Shown piece by piece: positions 34,959 to 45,370 of a stretch of 64,000 bases of DNA. Both the position numbers and the translations under genes were made by a program. The stretch spans positions 124,001 to 188,000 of the forward strand of contig JAJNNY010000056.1 of NCBI GenBank assembly GCA_022453515.1, given 5' to 3'. Every line of letters starts with the position of its first letter. Positions within the stretch are counted from its first letter, which is position 1. Origin of the DNA: Astrocystis sublimbata (lineage: Eukaryota; Ascomycota; Sordariomycetes; Xylariales; Xylariaceae). The notes under the pieces are model-generated. The model was not told the origin of the DNA, searched no databases, and saw only the letters and a list, made by a program, of their open reading frames with translations.

Positions 34959-36596
34959 ATGCCTTCAAATGATCATGATATACGCTGTTGGGGTGCCCTA
35001 CGTAACGTTAAACTTGGTATGGCTGTCCGAGCCGCGGCCAAGAAGTGGGCAGTCCCTCGAACCACCTTACAACGCCGTATCGACGGGATTCCCACCAGAA
35101 AAAACACCAATAGAAGCCTCTAAGCTTTATTACCTTACCTAGAAGCCCGATTAGCGTTCTGGGCGATTGGCCAGGCTAAACTAGGCTACGCACCTTCGCT
35201 CGTTAAATTCCGGCAGATTGCTAACTCACTACTAAGTGCTTCTGGCGTCGCTAGAAGGGTTAGGGAAGTGTAGCATCGCGCTTTTCTTAAGCGCAATCCA
35301 ATCGTCAAGGCCTCAAGATCGCGTACAATAGCTTATTTAAGGGTGAATGGCGCCACAGTTGTAAATATTAACGTTTTTTTCGACCGCCTTGAGGTCCCGC
35401 AGGTCACTAATATCCCACAAGACCGCTGGTACAACGCCGATGAAATGGGAGTCGGCCAAGGTGTTAGTGAAGATCACTGGGTGATATGCGAGGCCAAGAC
35501 CCGTCTAGCACTTAAGAAAGACATCGAAAGAGGCGAATAGATCACTATAATGGAGTGTATTTCTGCTAATAGAGTGGTGCTTCCACCGCTAGTGATTTTG
35601 AAAGGCAAGGAGGTCCAACAACAGTGGTTTCCGGAACGGAACCTTGGATTATGGGACAACTAGCTGTTCAAGGCTTCGCCCAAGGGGTGGACTAATAACG
35701 ATATCGCGATAGATTAGCTCGAAGGCCTCTTTATTCCTCATATTCGCAAGCGGCACGGCAATAGATAGGTAGTTCTGGTCTACGATAGCTACGATTCCTA
35801 TACGAACGACCTCTTTTTATCGACCTATCTACTAAACAAGGTCTGGCTAATCTTTTATAAGCCTTACTGTAGTCATGTTATTTAGGCGTTAGACGTAGGA
35901 GTCTTCGGGTTATTAAAAAAAAAGCTTCGAAAACATCTTTGTAACACTCTATCAGCCACCTTAGGAATCAAAACTACAAAAGAGGATATTATAAGGGCAT
36001 TCCGGCTAGCGAGGCTCAATATCTTGAACTCTGGGGTTATCACTAAGGCCTGGGCAACAGCTGGGATCTTTCCTCGCGATCGTACAAAGCCGTTATTATC
36101 GAAATATATAATCTTAAAGGACAAGGGTATAGCAAAGGACGCTACAAATAAGTCGGCTACAAAAGAGAGACCAAAAACACCGGATTTTTTAATATTCGAG
36201 CCGAAAATGTGCTTTAATACGCCCACAAGTAGTCAAGATCTTCTACGAAACTATCGGAAATCTACTATCGAAATCGGCGGGTTCGATATATCAGCTACGA
36301 AGGCTTTAGACCACTAAGCTAAGAAAATCGCAAATCTTAAAGCTAAAGTCCAATATCTCGAAGCTAAAGTCACAAGATCGGTTAAAAAGAATTAAAAAAA
36401 GGTCAAGCCAGCGCCGGGACAGCGGTTAGTAATGATGGCGGACGTACGTAGGGTCCAGAGAAGGTTAAGGCGTAGGATCGTATATAAAAACGAGGCTAAC
36501 GATTGCGAGGTGCCAGCGATCGTTATTCCAAGCCATGGGGCTATTCCAGAAGATAAATCGGAGGTTAAAGACTGTATTGTTATAGAAAACGCTTGA
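34959..36596 (+). pseudogene. Fot1/pogo-type transposase, inactivated by stop codons
   Basis: One frame of 546 codons including its final stop, close to the 542 residues of Fot1 transposase, runs from the ATG at 34959 to a TGA at 36594-36596 with no frameshift. It is interrupted by nine stops: TAA at 35121, 36315 and 36393, and TAG at 35271, 35538, 35661, 35715, 35766 and 35883. Recognisable parts are a helix-turn-helix (AVRAAAKKWAVPRTTLQRRI), the first DDE block YNADEMGV, the second block VYDSYDSY, and ALDVGVFGLLKKK followed by AWATAGIFPRD. The stops lie where CAG/CAA (Gln) or TGG (Trp) is expected, so they are explained by C-to-T (or G-to-A) change at CpA/TpG. This is the pattern left by repeat-induced point mutation. 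Confidence 0.92.
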
Positions 36597-36681
36597 AAAA
36601 AGCGTTCGCGATGGTTTTTGTTGAAAAAAACAGCTTCGATTGTATAATAGTGGTTGGTGGCTAAGGTGGCCCGTGAGGTCA

Positions 36682-36706
36682 TGGCCCGTGGCCCCTGCGG
36701 TTAGCT
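36682..36706 (-). repeat. Right terminal inverted repeat of the Fot1-like element
   Basis: 25 bases, an exact reverse complement of 34812-34836, followed by TA. A partial copy of the same motif (GGCCCGTG) is found a few bases inside, near 36667-36675. Confidence 0.95.
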
Positions 36707-36708
36707 TA

Positions 36709-37669
36709 TGTTGACATGGACAGTCTTAGGCAACATCTATTCATATTAGCATAAGCACAATTAATAGAACCTGTAGCGATAAAATCACTGAGTTTATGAT
36801 AAAGACGTATGGATAAGATATGAATGTAAAATACAGGCGCACTTTCAAATTTGCTGGTCTTGAAATTTTAACCTTCCGAAGTCTTTGTTTGCCATCTTGA
36901 ACCCTTGCATCGATCGCATGTCCAAAGCTGAAGATACAAGTATCCGTTCCTAAGAGAAGCAAACCGGCAGCATATATCTGTCAGCCTTGGCAAATAACAG
37001 TGCCTTGATACTCACAGACTTGCAGTTCTATTAATAACTACATGGCTGGTTGGAGCACAAAACATGCTGAAGTCTGCAAGTTGATGAAGCTGTTGGCGAC
37101 TGTGCATCAAGCTTCGTTGGGCTTTTATCAACGCATTTCGTCGCGTTACGTATCCTTATGTCCTTGTAACATAAAACTAACAAGAGGGCAAGCAGCATTG
37201 AGTCTAGGGCCAAGAAAACTGGCAAGCTGCACGTATACTAACAGTATAATGCTTAGCCTAGTGGAGCGACCACCAATAAGAGGATATCAACCGGGATGCC
37301 GAGGACTGCACTGTAACGCGCGATATAACAGATAATACCAGAGAAGCAGTCACACGGTCTCTGGTCGTTTTAAATAGATCAACCTGGATGTCTGTTATAT
37401 AGTGATCTTTCACCCTCCCAACGCATCTTCTCCAAGTATCCATCCTCATCTCGATCCGCTGCAATAGCCGTTTGTATAGTTGATATATCTCGGTGTCAAA
37501 GTTGTCAGGCTGGTGTTTTCATGATCACCTCAAGAATTTCTCGGAATAATGAGATGACTACTGCATCATGGAACTAACGTCATCGTTCCTTCCACATCTC
37601 CCCGAGTTAACTGTTTGCCAATGGATTGTATCGGGTTTTGGACTGGTCAGTATTAGCGATGTCTCTCCT
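36709..37669. other. Intergenic region between the transposon and the P450 gene
   Basis: About 1 kb. A minus-strand stretch at about 36942-36855 opens after a CTTCTCTTAG acceptor-like site and has plausible coding character (FGHAIDARVQDGKQRLRKVK). It could be an exon of the kinase-like gene on the other side of the transposon. Otherwise only the P450 promoter is expected here. Confidence 0.35.
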
Positions 37670-39592
37670 ATGTCCGCTGTTATTCTTGCTCTTCTGAGAC
37701 GTTAACATGCATGCCTAGCTTGTTCTGTACGCTTCTCTACGCTGTACTTACCTCCTGTACCTCCACCCATTATCCGCCTATCCCGGCCCCAAGTTCGCTG
37801 CCGTCTCGAACCTGTGGTACGCTTACCACTGGTAAGTACTCATTCACGTCCTGATACAAGTCGCTCATTTCAATATTCATCGATGAATACTTACAAGTTT
37901 AGGTTCACTGGAAAGTATCCTTGGGCAATTGCCCGGGCACTAGATAAATATGGTCTGTCTTCTGCATGACGGCTCAACCGGTATATAAGCTGATGTCAAT
38001 AGGCGACGTCGTCCGAGTGGCTCCCAACGAACTAGCGTTCGTTACGCCACAAGCTGCAACTGGTAAGGACGTGAGAACAGCGCAACCTGAGTGCCCCAGA
38101 TGTTAACTAGCCTTACTAGATATTTATGCATCTCACACTAAAAACCTAGAGCATTTCCCCAAAACAGACTTCTTCATCTTTGGGCTAGAGGACAATGGGC
38201 TCAACTGGGAAATGGACCCGGTCAAACATCGAAAAGATTCTAAACAGTTATCGCCGGCATTTAGTCTGAAGTCAGTTAGGGCGAAAGAGCGGATTGTGCA
38301 CCAATACATTGATGACTTCGTTGATAAGCTCAAGATGCATGGCCCGAAGCCAGAGGGCATAGATCTGAAAATGGTAATGATTACACCCTTACAGCTTGAC
38401 CAAAAATAGCACACCAAACTAACTTTGGTAATCTTAGTGGGCAGACTGGCTAGCAATGGATATTAGTGCATATCTGGCGTACAGTCGGGAGATGAACAAT
38501 ATGCGAGACCGTAGGTTTACAATCAGATTTCTGAGCATTGCGTCAAAATTACTGACGTGTTCTCGAAAGTGAAAACGGCCCCATTTTTAGACCAGCTTTG
38601 GGTTGTCAACTTCTTTGTCATGGCCAACCAGGTTTTCAAGAGATTTCCCATCCTTTCCGCCCTTAAGCTCCTCTGCATCGCCCCTTCAGCGATCGCGAGC
38701 TTTCCCAAGCTAGAGCGTATTAATCGGGAGGAGCTCGAAGTTCGCATCAAGAACCGTGGGAAACGAAAGTATCTTGATCACTTTGAACAATTGCTTCCGG
38801 CGGACGCTCAGCTTCCCAGCAAGAAAGAAGAGAAACATATAGAGGTAACTATCGGGCACTTGATGATTGCCGGGTATGAGCCGACGTCCAGCCAGTTTCA
38901 GTGTACGCTCATGCTTTCACTTCTGGAACCTGAGACACTACGGTGGCTGGTGGAGGAGATCAGATCCGAGTTCAAGAGCTACGATGACATTACGCCAGAT
39001 GCACTCACGAATCTACCAGTCTTGCATGCGTCACTAATGGAATCGCTACGATATACGGTCCTTGCAGGCCATGGCCTTCCGCGCACAAGTCCCGGGGCGA
39101 CGGTCGATGGGAAATGGGTCAGCAAAGGGGTAAGCAATCGTTTGTTTATATTGCCTGTCTCGTGATCAGGGAGGGTCACCTGGCTCCTATCTTATATTCC
39201 CTGCTTTTCTGCTAATTACTAACCACTAACCTGCGTAGGTCACTGTTCAATTTGCTCACTTCGCATTCACGCGCGACCAACGATACTTCCACGAAGCCGG
39301 CAAGTATCGACCACAACGGTGGCTACCCAGAGACCACCCTCACTGGGATTCGGCGTTCGCAAACGATGCGCTGCAAGACTTTTTCCCCTTCAGTCAGGGG
39401 CCGAGATCTTGCATGGGCATGACGCTGGCTTGGCGCGTGACGAAGCTGTTCATAGCTAAGGTCCTCTGGTCTCTTGATGTAGAAGCCGTCCCCGGTGAGA
39501 GTATAGTGTTTGACAGAGATTTCAAGATCTACGGAATGTGGGAGAAGCCCTCCTTCAGGGTTAGGTTCGTACCTGTGATTCGGCACAAGTAG
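37670..39592 (+). CDS. Cytochrome P450 monooxygenase, N-terminus apparently disrupted
   Basis: Haem-thiolate monooxygenase of the fungal CYP group related to isotrichodermin C-15 hydroxylase. Seven exons keep frame: 37719-37831, 37903-37952, 38003-38062, 38120-38373, 38438-38510, 38570-39129 and 39239-39592. They encode 487 residues. Motifs seen are the proline hinge YPGPKFAAVSN, the I-helix region HLMIAGYEPTSSQF, ESLRYT (ExxR), PQRWLP, and the haem loop FSQGPRSCMG with the iron-ligand Cys. The start is a problem. An ATG at 37670 gives a membrane-anchor-like MSAVILALLRR and then TAA. The frame that continues into the P450 begins only after a TAG at 37716-37718, leaving a gap of about 18 bases, too short for a normal intron. 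Either a small indel has damaged the anchor or an upstream exon is missed. The core looks intact. Confidence 0.82.
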
Positions 39593-41719
39593 TTGTCGGC
39601 GTTTACTGTGAACTAGCTGTATCTTCTCCACTTGCGATAAAGGTGTAATATACATATGATAGTCTATGATGAAAATTAAACATATTGCATGGCCTAAGGG
39701 TAGACAACATTTCAAAGGAATGCGCAAGGGGGGATTTCGACGAGACGTAGTGCGCGACCCTCAATGGGCTGAAAACAAAATGATCACGTCATGGTGGTCA
39801 CTCCTCAATGCTAGCGCCTCTGAAAGCCGATTGTTACAGCTATTCAACCTTTTGGCTGATGGTTGTGTCATCATTAGGCATTTGAGAGTACCTAGGTAGG
39901 TAGCTAGGGCAAGTAGGTACTTAGTTGACGGTTAAGTAAGATATCATGCAGCTTCAAACCACGGTCCGCAGGGCCAGCTTGCGGTCATAGTACAAACCCT
40001 CCATTTGTATGTAGCAAGAACCGACATACAATCCGGGCGGACGTGAATCTAGCAAAAAAGGCAAGCAGTTCCTTTATGTAGAAGGCAATTAAGAATACTA
40101 TACCTTTGAGATGAGTAACCTCATGAGCATCAGCTTAACTAATCGCAGATGAGGCATTACAGGATGTTTGAAGCCAAATCACCATGAAGATGACATCATG
40201 AGGCGTATGAGCAGACTTTAGTAAATAGCAGATTAGATTGACATCGCTCCATGCAGGATTCGGTAGGAAACCGGGGAATTTGATAGGCAGGGTACCATTT
40301 CGGAATACCTGAACAGCTGTCTACCAGCACAAAGTGGCTTTTTCTGTGATGATCAACTGGTTCGTGAGATTGAGGAGTAGGATCAATTGCAAGGGACCAA
40401 TTGCAAAAGACGCTGATCGGGCTCCCTATTTTAGCTTCTTTGAAATCACTTCTCTGAATGAAAGATTTATATGGATATTCTGAGCTACCTTAAGAGATAG
40501 CTGCGATTTATTCACCCCGTTCCCTCCTAATACTTCCTCATATCCCCCATAGAAGAGTCAGAGGATGAAGATCCTGGCCGATCTTCGATGCGACAAGACA
40601 TTCGTCCAGCAACAAACTATCACCTGAAAAAACTAGACTACCTGCTTACTTTACCACATATCCAATTAGCGACGAGAAAAAACAAAGTCGCCCAGGAGCT
40701 CAAAGTCTTCTCGACAGCCTTAATGATGACACAATCTCTAATAAAATCCCCCTTTCCCTCTGAAAAGCTACACTGCTTAGGCACACCAGACATGGGTGTC
40801 AAGTTTAAGTCGTTTCCAGCGGGTGATTACTGCGACCGTGTAAGCTGAAGTCAGCATCAAGCGAACTGCAGTAATACTCCAACATTTCAGCTCATGAGCA
40901 GGCTAGAGGGTCTCGTACCACCCATGACGCTTGCTTACACGCCACAGATGGTCGAGATCAGATTGAATTTATCATTTCCCCCGTAGCCGACGTTTTCTCT
41001 GCAGATAATGTTTCATTTATTTCTCTCTGCACATTAGTTTGTAATCCCGCAGCAGCAGGCTCTGGATGTAACCTGCCCCCTCTAAGAACATGTTCCCTTG
41101 GCCCAATAAGAAAGTTTTGCTACTCAAGGGTGGGTAAGACTTGTGTGTACAGACGGGATGCATTTTGTGGACTTGGGGGCTGAAGTACATATATATACTA
41201 TTTTTACCGAACAATGCCACCAATGAATTGTTGGCTAGATCTTGGCCCATTATCAGAGGACAATTGACCATCTACAATGAGGTTCAAGTAGACTCGGTTG
41301 ATTGAAGATAGTGATTGTAGTAGTTGCTGGTAGTAATGCGAGTGATGAAATTGCCATCGTTGGACATAGTTGGTGAGTCTACATCCTTTGATATACTGAA
41401 CTACAATAGCCTACAGGAACCCACCCCTGGCCACTGCGCGTGTCTTGCGTTCACTAGTGGCGCCGACACCGCGGAAAGAACCCCATAAGAGTCGGGGATG
41501 ACGAATTTGAAAAGCCACTTTGGCCCCCAATAGGTACTATCTCATGTCCCAACAGTCTTAGCTGAAAGTCAAGGATATATTTCCACTCTTGTCTAGTATG
41601 GGCAAGCGAGTAATTGGCAGCTTATATATCTTGATGATATCCATACCATTGAATTTTATCCGAAGGAATTTCTTTAATGCATCGGTCTACGTGCTTTTCT
41701 GATATTGAGCTCCACGGCG
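39593..41719. other. Intergenic region
   Basis: About 2.1 kb with no supported gene. A TAGGTA cluster lies at 39889-39925. An 86-residue plus-strand frame at 40588-40848 has an ATG but no recognisable family and I do not call it. The right-hand part is the promoter of the CorA-like gene. Confidence 0.4.
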
Positions 41720-44700
41720 ATGGCCAATAAACTAGAAGTTTCGAGCTGCCTAAGCTCTGAGCGACACGATCATGATATCACCAACCCCTTACTTCATTTT
41801 CTTGGCTGCATTGAAATTTGCGAAAGGCAAGACTTCCTGCATGGCAACACCCGGATTTGGGAAGATGAACTCGAACACCAGCGCAATCTTCAAGGCCAAA
41901 ATGCTGATGAGACCGTGGAAAATATGAAGAAAGGTTGGAAATCCAATATTGAGAGCGAGATGCGCCGTATTGCTACGCTTCGCCACGCACTTTCCAGTGA
42001 CGAACAGGACAAGCATCTTGTCAAAGACGTGGAGGAGAGCGGACAATCATGGCGGATGTCGGAAGAGTACAAGTCAAATATCGACAGAGTTAAAGAATGG
42101 CGAGGCAATGCGACGCAATCCATTTCGGAGCCAGAATTTACCTCCCCTGCACGGGCCTATTCACCGGAGGAAGATACTTCCGTTCCTGTTATACAGTTCA
42201 AAGCTGGGCGGGGTTTTTCCGAGACCTGTGACGACCGTCTCAGTGGGAAATTTCCAAATCAAAAAACGACAGTCAAAAAGCTACTCGAAGTGTCCGACCA
42301 AAAAGCCAATCTGCTTCACAACAACCGAGATTTCGATAACAACCATATCAAGTATTTTCACATTCCTACGAACAATATGAAGGTACGTAGTCAGTCACCA
42401 TTCACCCAATTCAGTCAATAACATGATTAATGCTGATCGTTGACTGACTTCTTTTCCATTAGTGGGCAGAAGTGAGTTTCAGCCACGAAATGACTGATTA
42501 GCTTTGCGTTGACATGAAATAGGAAGCCATAGCCCGCTATTACGGTGAGTCAAGCCCAGGGCTTGACGAAATGCAGCGTCATCTTCGGCGGCCTCCAAAA
42601 AGCGATGCATCGATTGTGCTTCAAGACCGTTACTGGCGTGGGCAGTTACACGGCGATGTCAGCTTGCCACCACATGCAAGGTATATGTCTCCTATATGTG
42701 AGACCATCTCATCACGTGAGTGTTTAGTACGATATCTTTCTGTATGAATATACACTCAAATAAATGATAGCAGGAAAGAAGTTGAACGAACAACTGAAGA
42801 ATATCGTTCTCTTCGTAAGTCCCGAATTGATAGCGCCGGGGGAAAATGAACACACTGACAATCAATCGGTCGAATTAAGATGCCGTATCTTCATTGGGAA
42901 ACGTCAAAAAGGCGAGAAGAGTTCGCTCATGAGATTGACAACATCGTCTCGCAGACTGCTAGAGATCACGCTAAAAAGGAAGCTGATGCCAAAATGAGCC
43001 GTCAACAAAGTCGGCGTTTGCTGCCCTCTGCCGCTGCCGAGAACCAAATCCAGATCTCTCATAAACATGGAGTCGAGCCTAAGAACTTAGGGCCTATTGA
43101 AAGCATCGCAGATGCAGTGCAGAGGTATCAGAACAAAATACCTTCTAGCTTCCAGAGCGAACATGCATTGGGTCATTACCTGCTTGCTGCGGCCCGACTA
43201 TATGAAGGTATAACAACATATAGAGATAGAAAGCTTTTGCGAGAGTACTTGCCTAAAGGTCCCTCGATCCACCCACGCAGGACCCTCGATCAAGCCTATT
43301 ATTGGACCCTTAAATCAACCAAGATGCGAGATCGGGATCAGGTTATCTACAGAGGAACAACAGCCACTCGCGACGCATTTCATCACTTTGACGAAGAGAA
43401 TAACGAATGGCCTGAGCACAAAGAGCTGGAAGGTGGAGTATGCCCCCATTGTAGTACTAACATTAGGAAGGTGTCCCGGGTCATCATGGTAGATCAGCTG
43501 TGGATGTGGATTCTGGACGCAAAGACTTTGATAACTTGCTTCCTTAAACGATACGGAGCAAACAAACAAGACTACTCGGGTGTTCATAAGTCAATACGGA
43601 CAAGACTTGAGGATCCCGGATCCGAGTCTATACGTACGGTATTTGAGCTTGCTATAATCGTTCTCGATGAATGCACGACCACGCTTTTTGATCGTACCAA
43701 GTCGTTGGATCGACGCCCTCAAGTCATCGACGAGTTTTCCAAAGCTATCGGAAAGATAGTAAGTGTACAAAAATTTGTATGTTATTTAGAGAACACTGAC
43801 AATCTCGTGAAATAGGCACACAAACAGGGAGTTGCATTCGATCGACTTTGGCGATGGACTGACGAAGCAAGAAAGTTTTTCCGATCGCAAGGTTATGTGA
43901 ACCCCAGAAAGCTTCATTTGCCACTTCTTGATATCAACCCCGAGGGTAAACTGGAAAGAGAAATTGAGGATATTATAGAAGAGCTGGATATTATGTTGCG
44001 CATATTATCTACTCACCAGGATATCATTAAAAGCTTCATTGAACAAAGCGAGGGCATCCTCGACCCAAACGGAGATTTTCTCCAAAAGCTTCGGAACCAT
44101 GAGAGCGTTCAGGAAGCTTCGCGCAAAGAAAAGTACGAAGATTACCAGTGCTTTAAGCTCAGGGCCAACGACTGCCAGAACCGAGTCAACATCCAGGTCA
44201 AGGAGCTAGAGTGTTTGCGCAAAAGCGCCAGAAACACTTCTGACGATGTAACTATCCCCCTTCGAAAGGATCAATGCCTCTCTACCTGAACAGGGTTCAT
44301 AGAAAACTGACAATACCTGGATTAGGTTCTTCATCTACTCACCATGAAGCAGCAACAAGCAAGCGTCGTTCAGGCCTGGCAAGCAGTCAAGCAGTCCGAC
44401 GAAACAATCAAACAGTCAGTATCTCCAATCAATACCTACCTAGATAGGTAAGTTCTAGCTGTAACTCCCCGCACTGACTGTACATCTTACAGAGGTCGAT
44501 CGATCATGGTCTTCACGCTTGCTACCATCGTTTTCGTAAGTTCAAAACGCCCCAAATTGCTCATTCTATAGGTCAATTAATACAATGAACACAGCTGCCG
44601 CTTTCATTCATAACCAGTGTGTTTGGAATGAACAACCGCGAATTCGGTGACAACCAATGGATACTCGCAGAACAGCTCCAGTACATATGTAAGATGCGGC

Positions 44701-45165
44701 ATTGCCCTGTGACATCAAATATTTCTAACCAACAATGCAGTCCTGATTTCTGCGGGTGTTGTATCCGTCAGTCTCTTTTTTGCCTTCAGTGCATGGACAC
44801 GTGCATTTATCTGGTCGTACTGCTCTAAAACCTCGACGAAGTTTGCAACCAGCTCCGGCGCCTACGAATACATTAGCCGACGTCAGAAGCCCGATGACAT
44901 CTTCGAGCACACTTATAAGGAAATTCATCGCATCAAAATTGATGCCAAGAAGGAGGCTCTTAAGAAACGAATCAATAAAAAAATGGCGCAGGAAAAGGAT
45001 ACTCCACAGGATACCACGCGCCAAATCGTGGACAAGACACAGCACTCGACGGAGGGGCTCTGCAACTCATCCGACACGGATAAAGGCCCCTCTTCGCGCT
45101 CAGGCCTACCGGGACTACTTTCTTTCTTTGGCTATAGGCGGCACCGAGATGATGCAACTGTCTGA
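41720..45165 (+). CDS. CorA-like divalent cation transporter domain protein
   Basis: Membrane protein of about 956 residues in ten exons: 41720-42382, 42463-42471, 42523-42715, 42771-42814, 42880-43758, 43816-44247, 44326-44414, 44493-44535, 44595-44688 and 44741-45165. All junctions are GT-AG and keep frame. Exon 2 is a nine-base micro-exon (Trp-Ala-Glu). The long cytosolic N-terminal part includes KNIVLFMPYLHWE, RTLDQAYYWTL, MVDQLWMWILDAKTLITCF and AIIVLDECTTTLFD, typical of large fungal CorA-like proteins. The pore end has GRSIMVFTLATIVFLPLSF as the first membrane helix, then FGMN (GMN at about 795-797, the CorA selectivity signature), then a second helix (FLISAGVVSVSLFFAFSAW). A basic Lys-rich cytosolic tail follows. 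CorA proteins carry Mg2+ and related ions; many fungal members of this long type are uncharacterised. It is convergent with the oxidase gene. Confidence 0.9.
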
Positions 45166-45370
45166 GCTGATAGCAGTTGGAAACTGAAGGATAGCTATTA
45201 AGCAGCGTGGAAGTGACTTTTTGAGACCTTTGATCTCAACGACTGAAAACTATAATCTGATTGTGATGTTGACACACGAATCTCACCCAGATCTCGTGAT
45301 CCGCTATCTTCTGCATGCCTCATGACTTTCTCTTCGCTGTCCCTCAATCCGAATATCAATGTTTTGCACA

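Larger units (their letters stand above)
34812..36706 (+). mobile_element. Fot1/pogo-like (Tc1-mariner superfamily) DNA transposon
   Basis: A complete 1,895 bp element. It is bounded by perfect 25 bp inverted repeats (beginning AGCTAACCGCAGGGGCCACG) and flanked on both sides by TA (34810-34811 and 36707-36708), the target duplication of this superfamily. Length, TA target and a single transposase-like frame match fungal Fot1 and Pot2 elements (about 1.9 kb). The frame contains nine stop codons, so this copy cannot make its own transposase. Intact ends mean it could still be moved by a transposase supplied elsewhere. It separates a kinase-like gene (minus strand, to the left) from a P450 gene (plus strand, to the right). 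Confidence 0.95.

Noticed and set aside
40588..40848. 86-residue plus-strand open frame
   Set aside because: Has an ATG but no recognisable family, signal peptide or splice partners; likely chance.
42545..42580. Apparent intron donor (GTGAGT) after ARYYG in the CorA-like gene
   Set aside because: Reading through gives a continuous, family-like ESSPGLDEMQRHLRRPP segment, so the true donor is at 42716.
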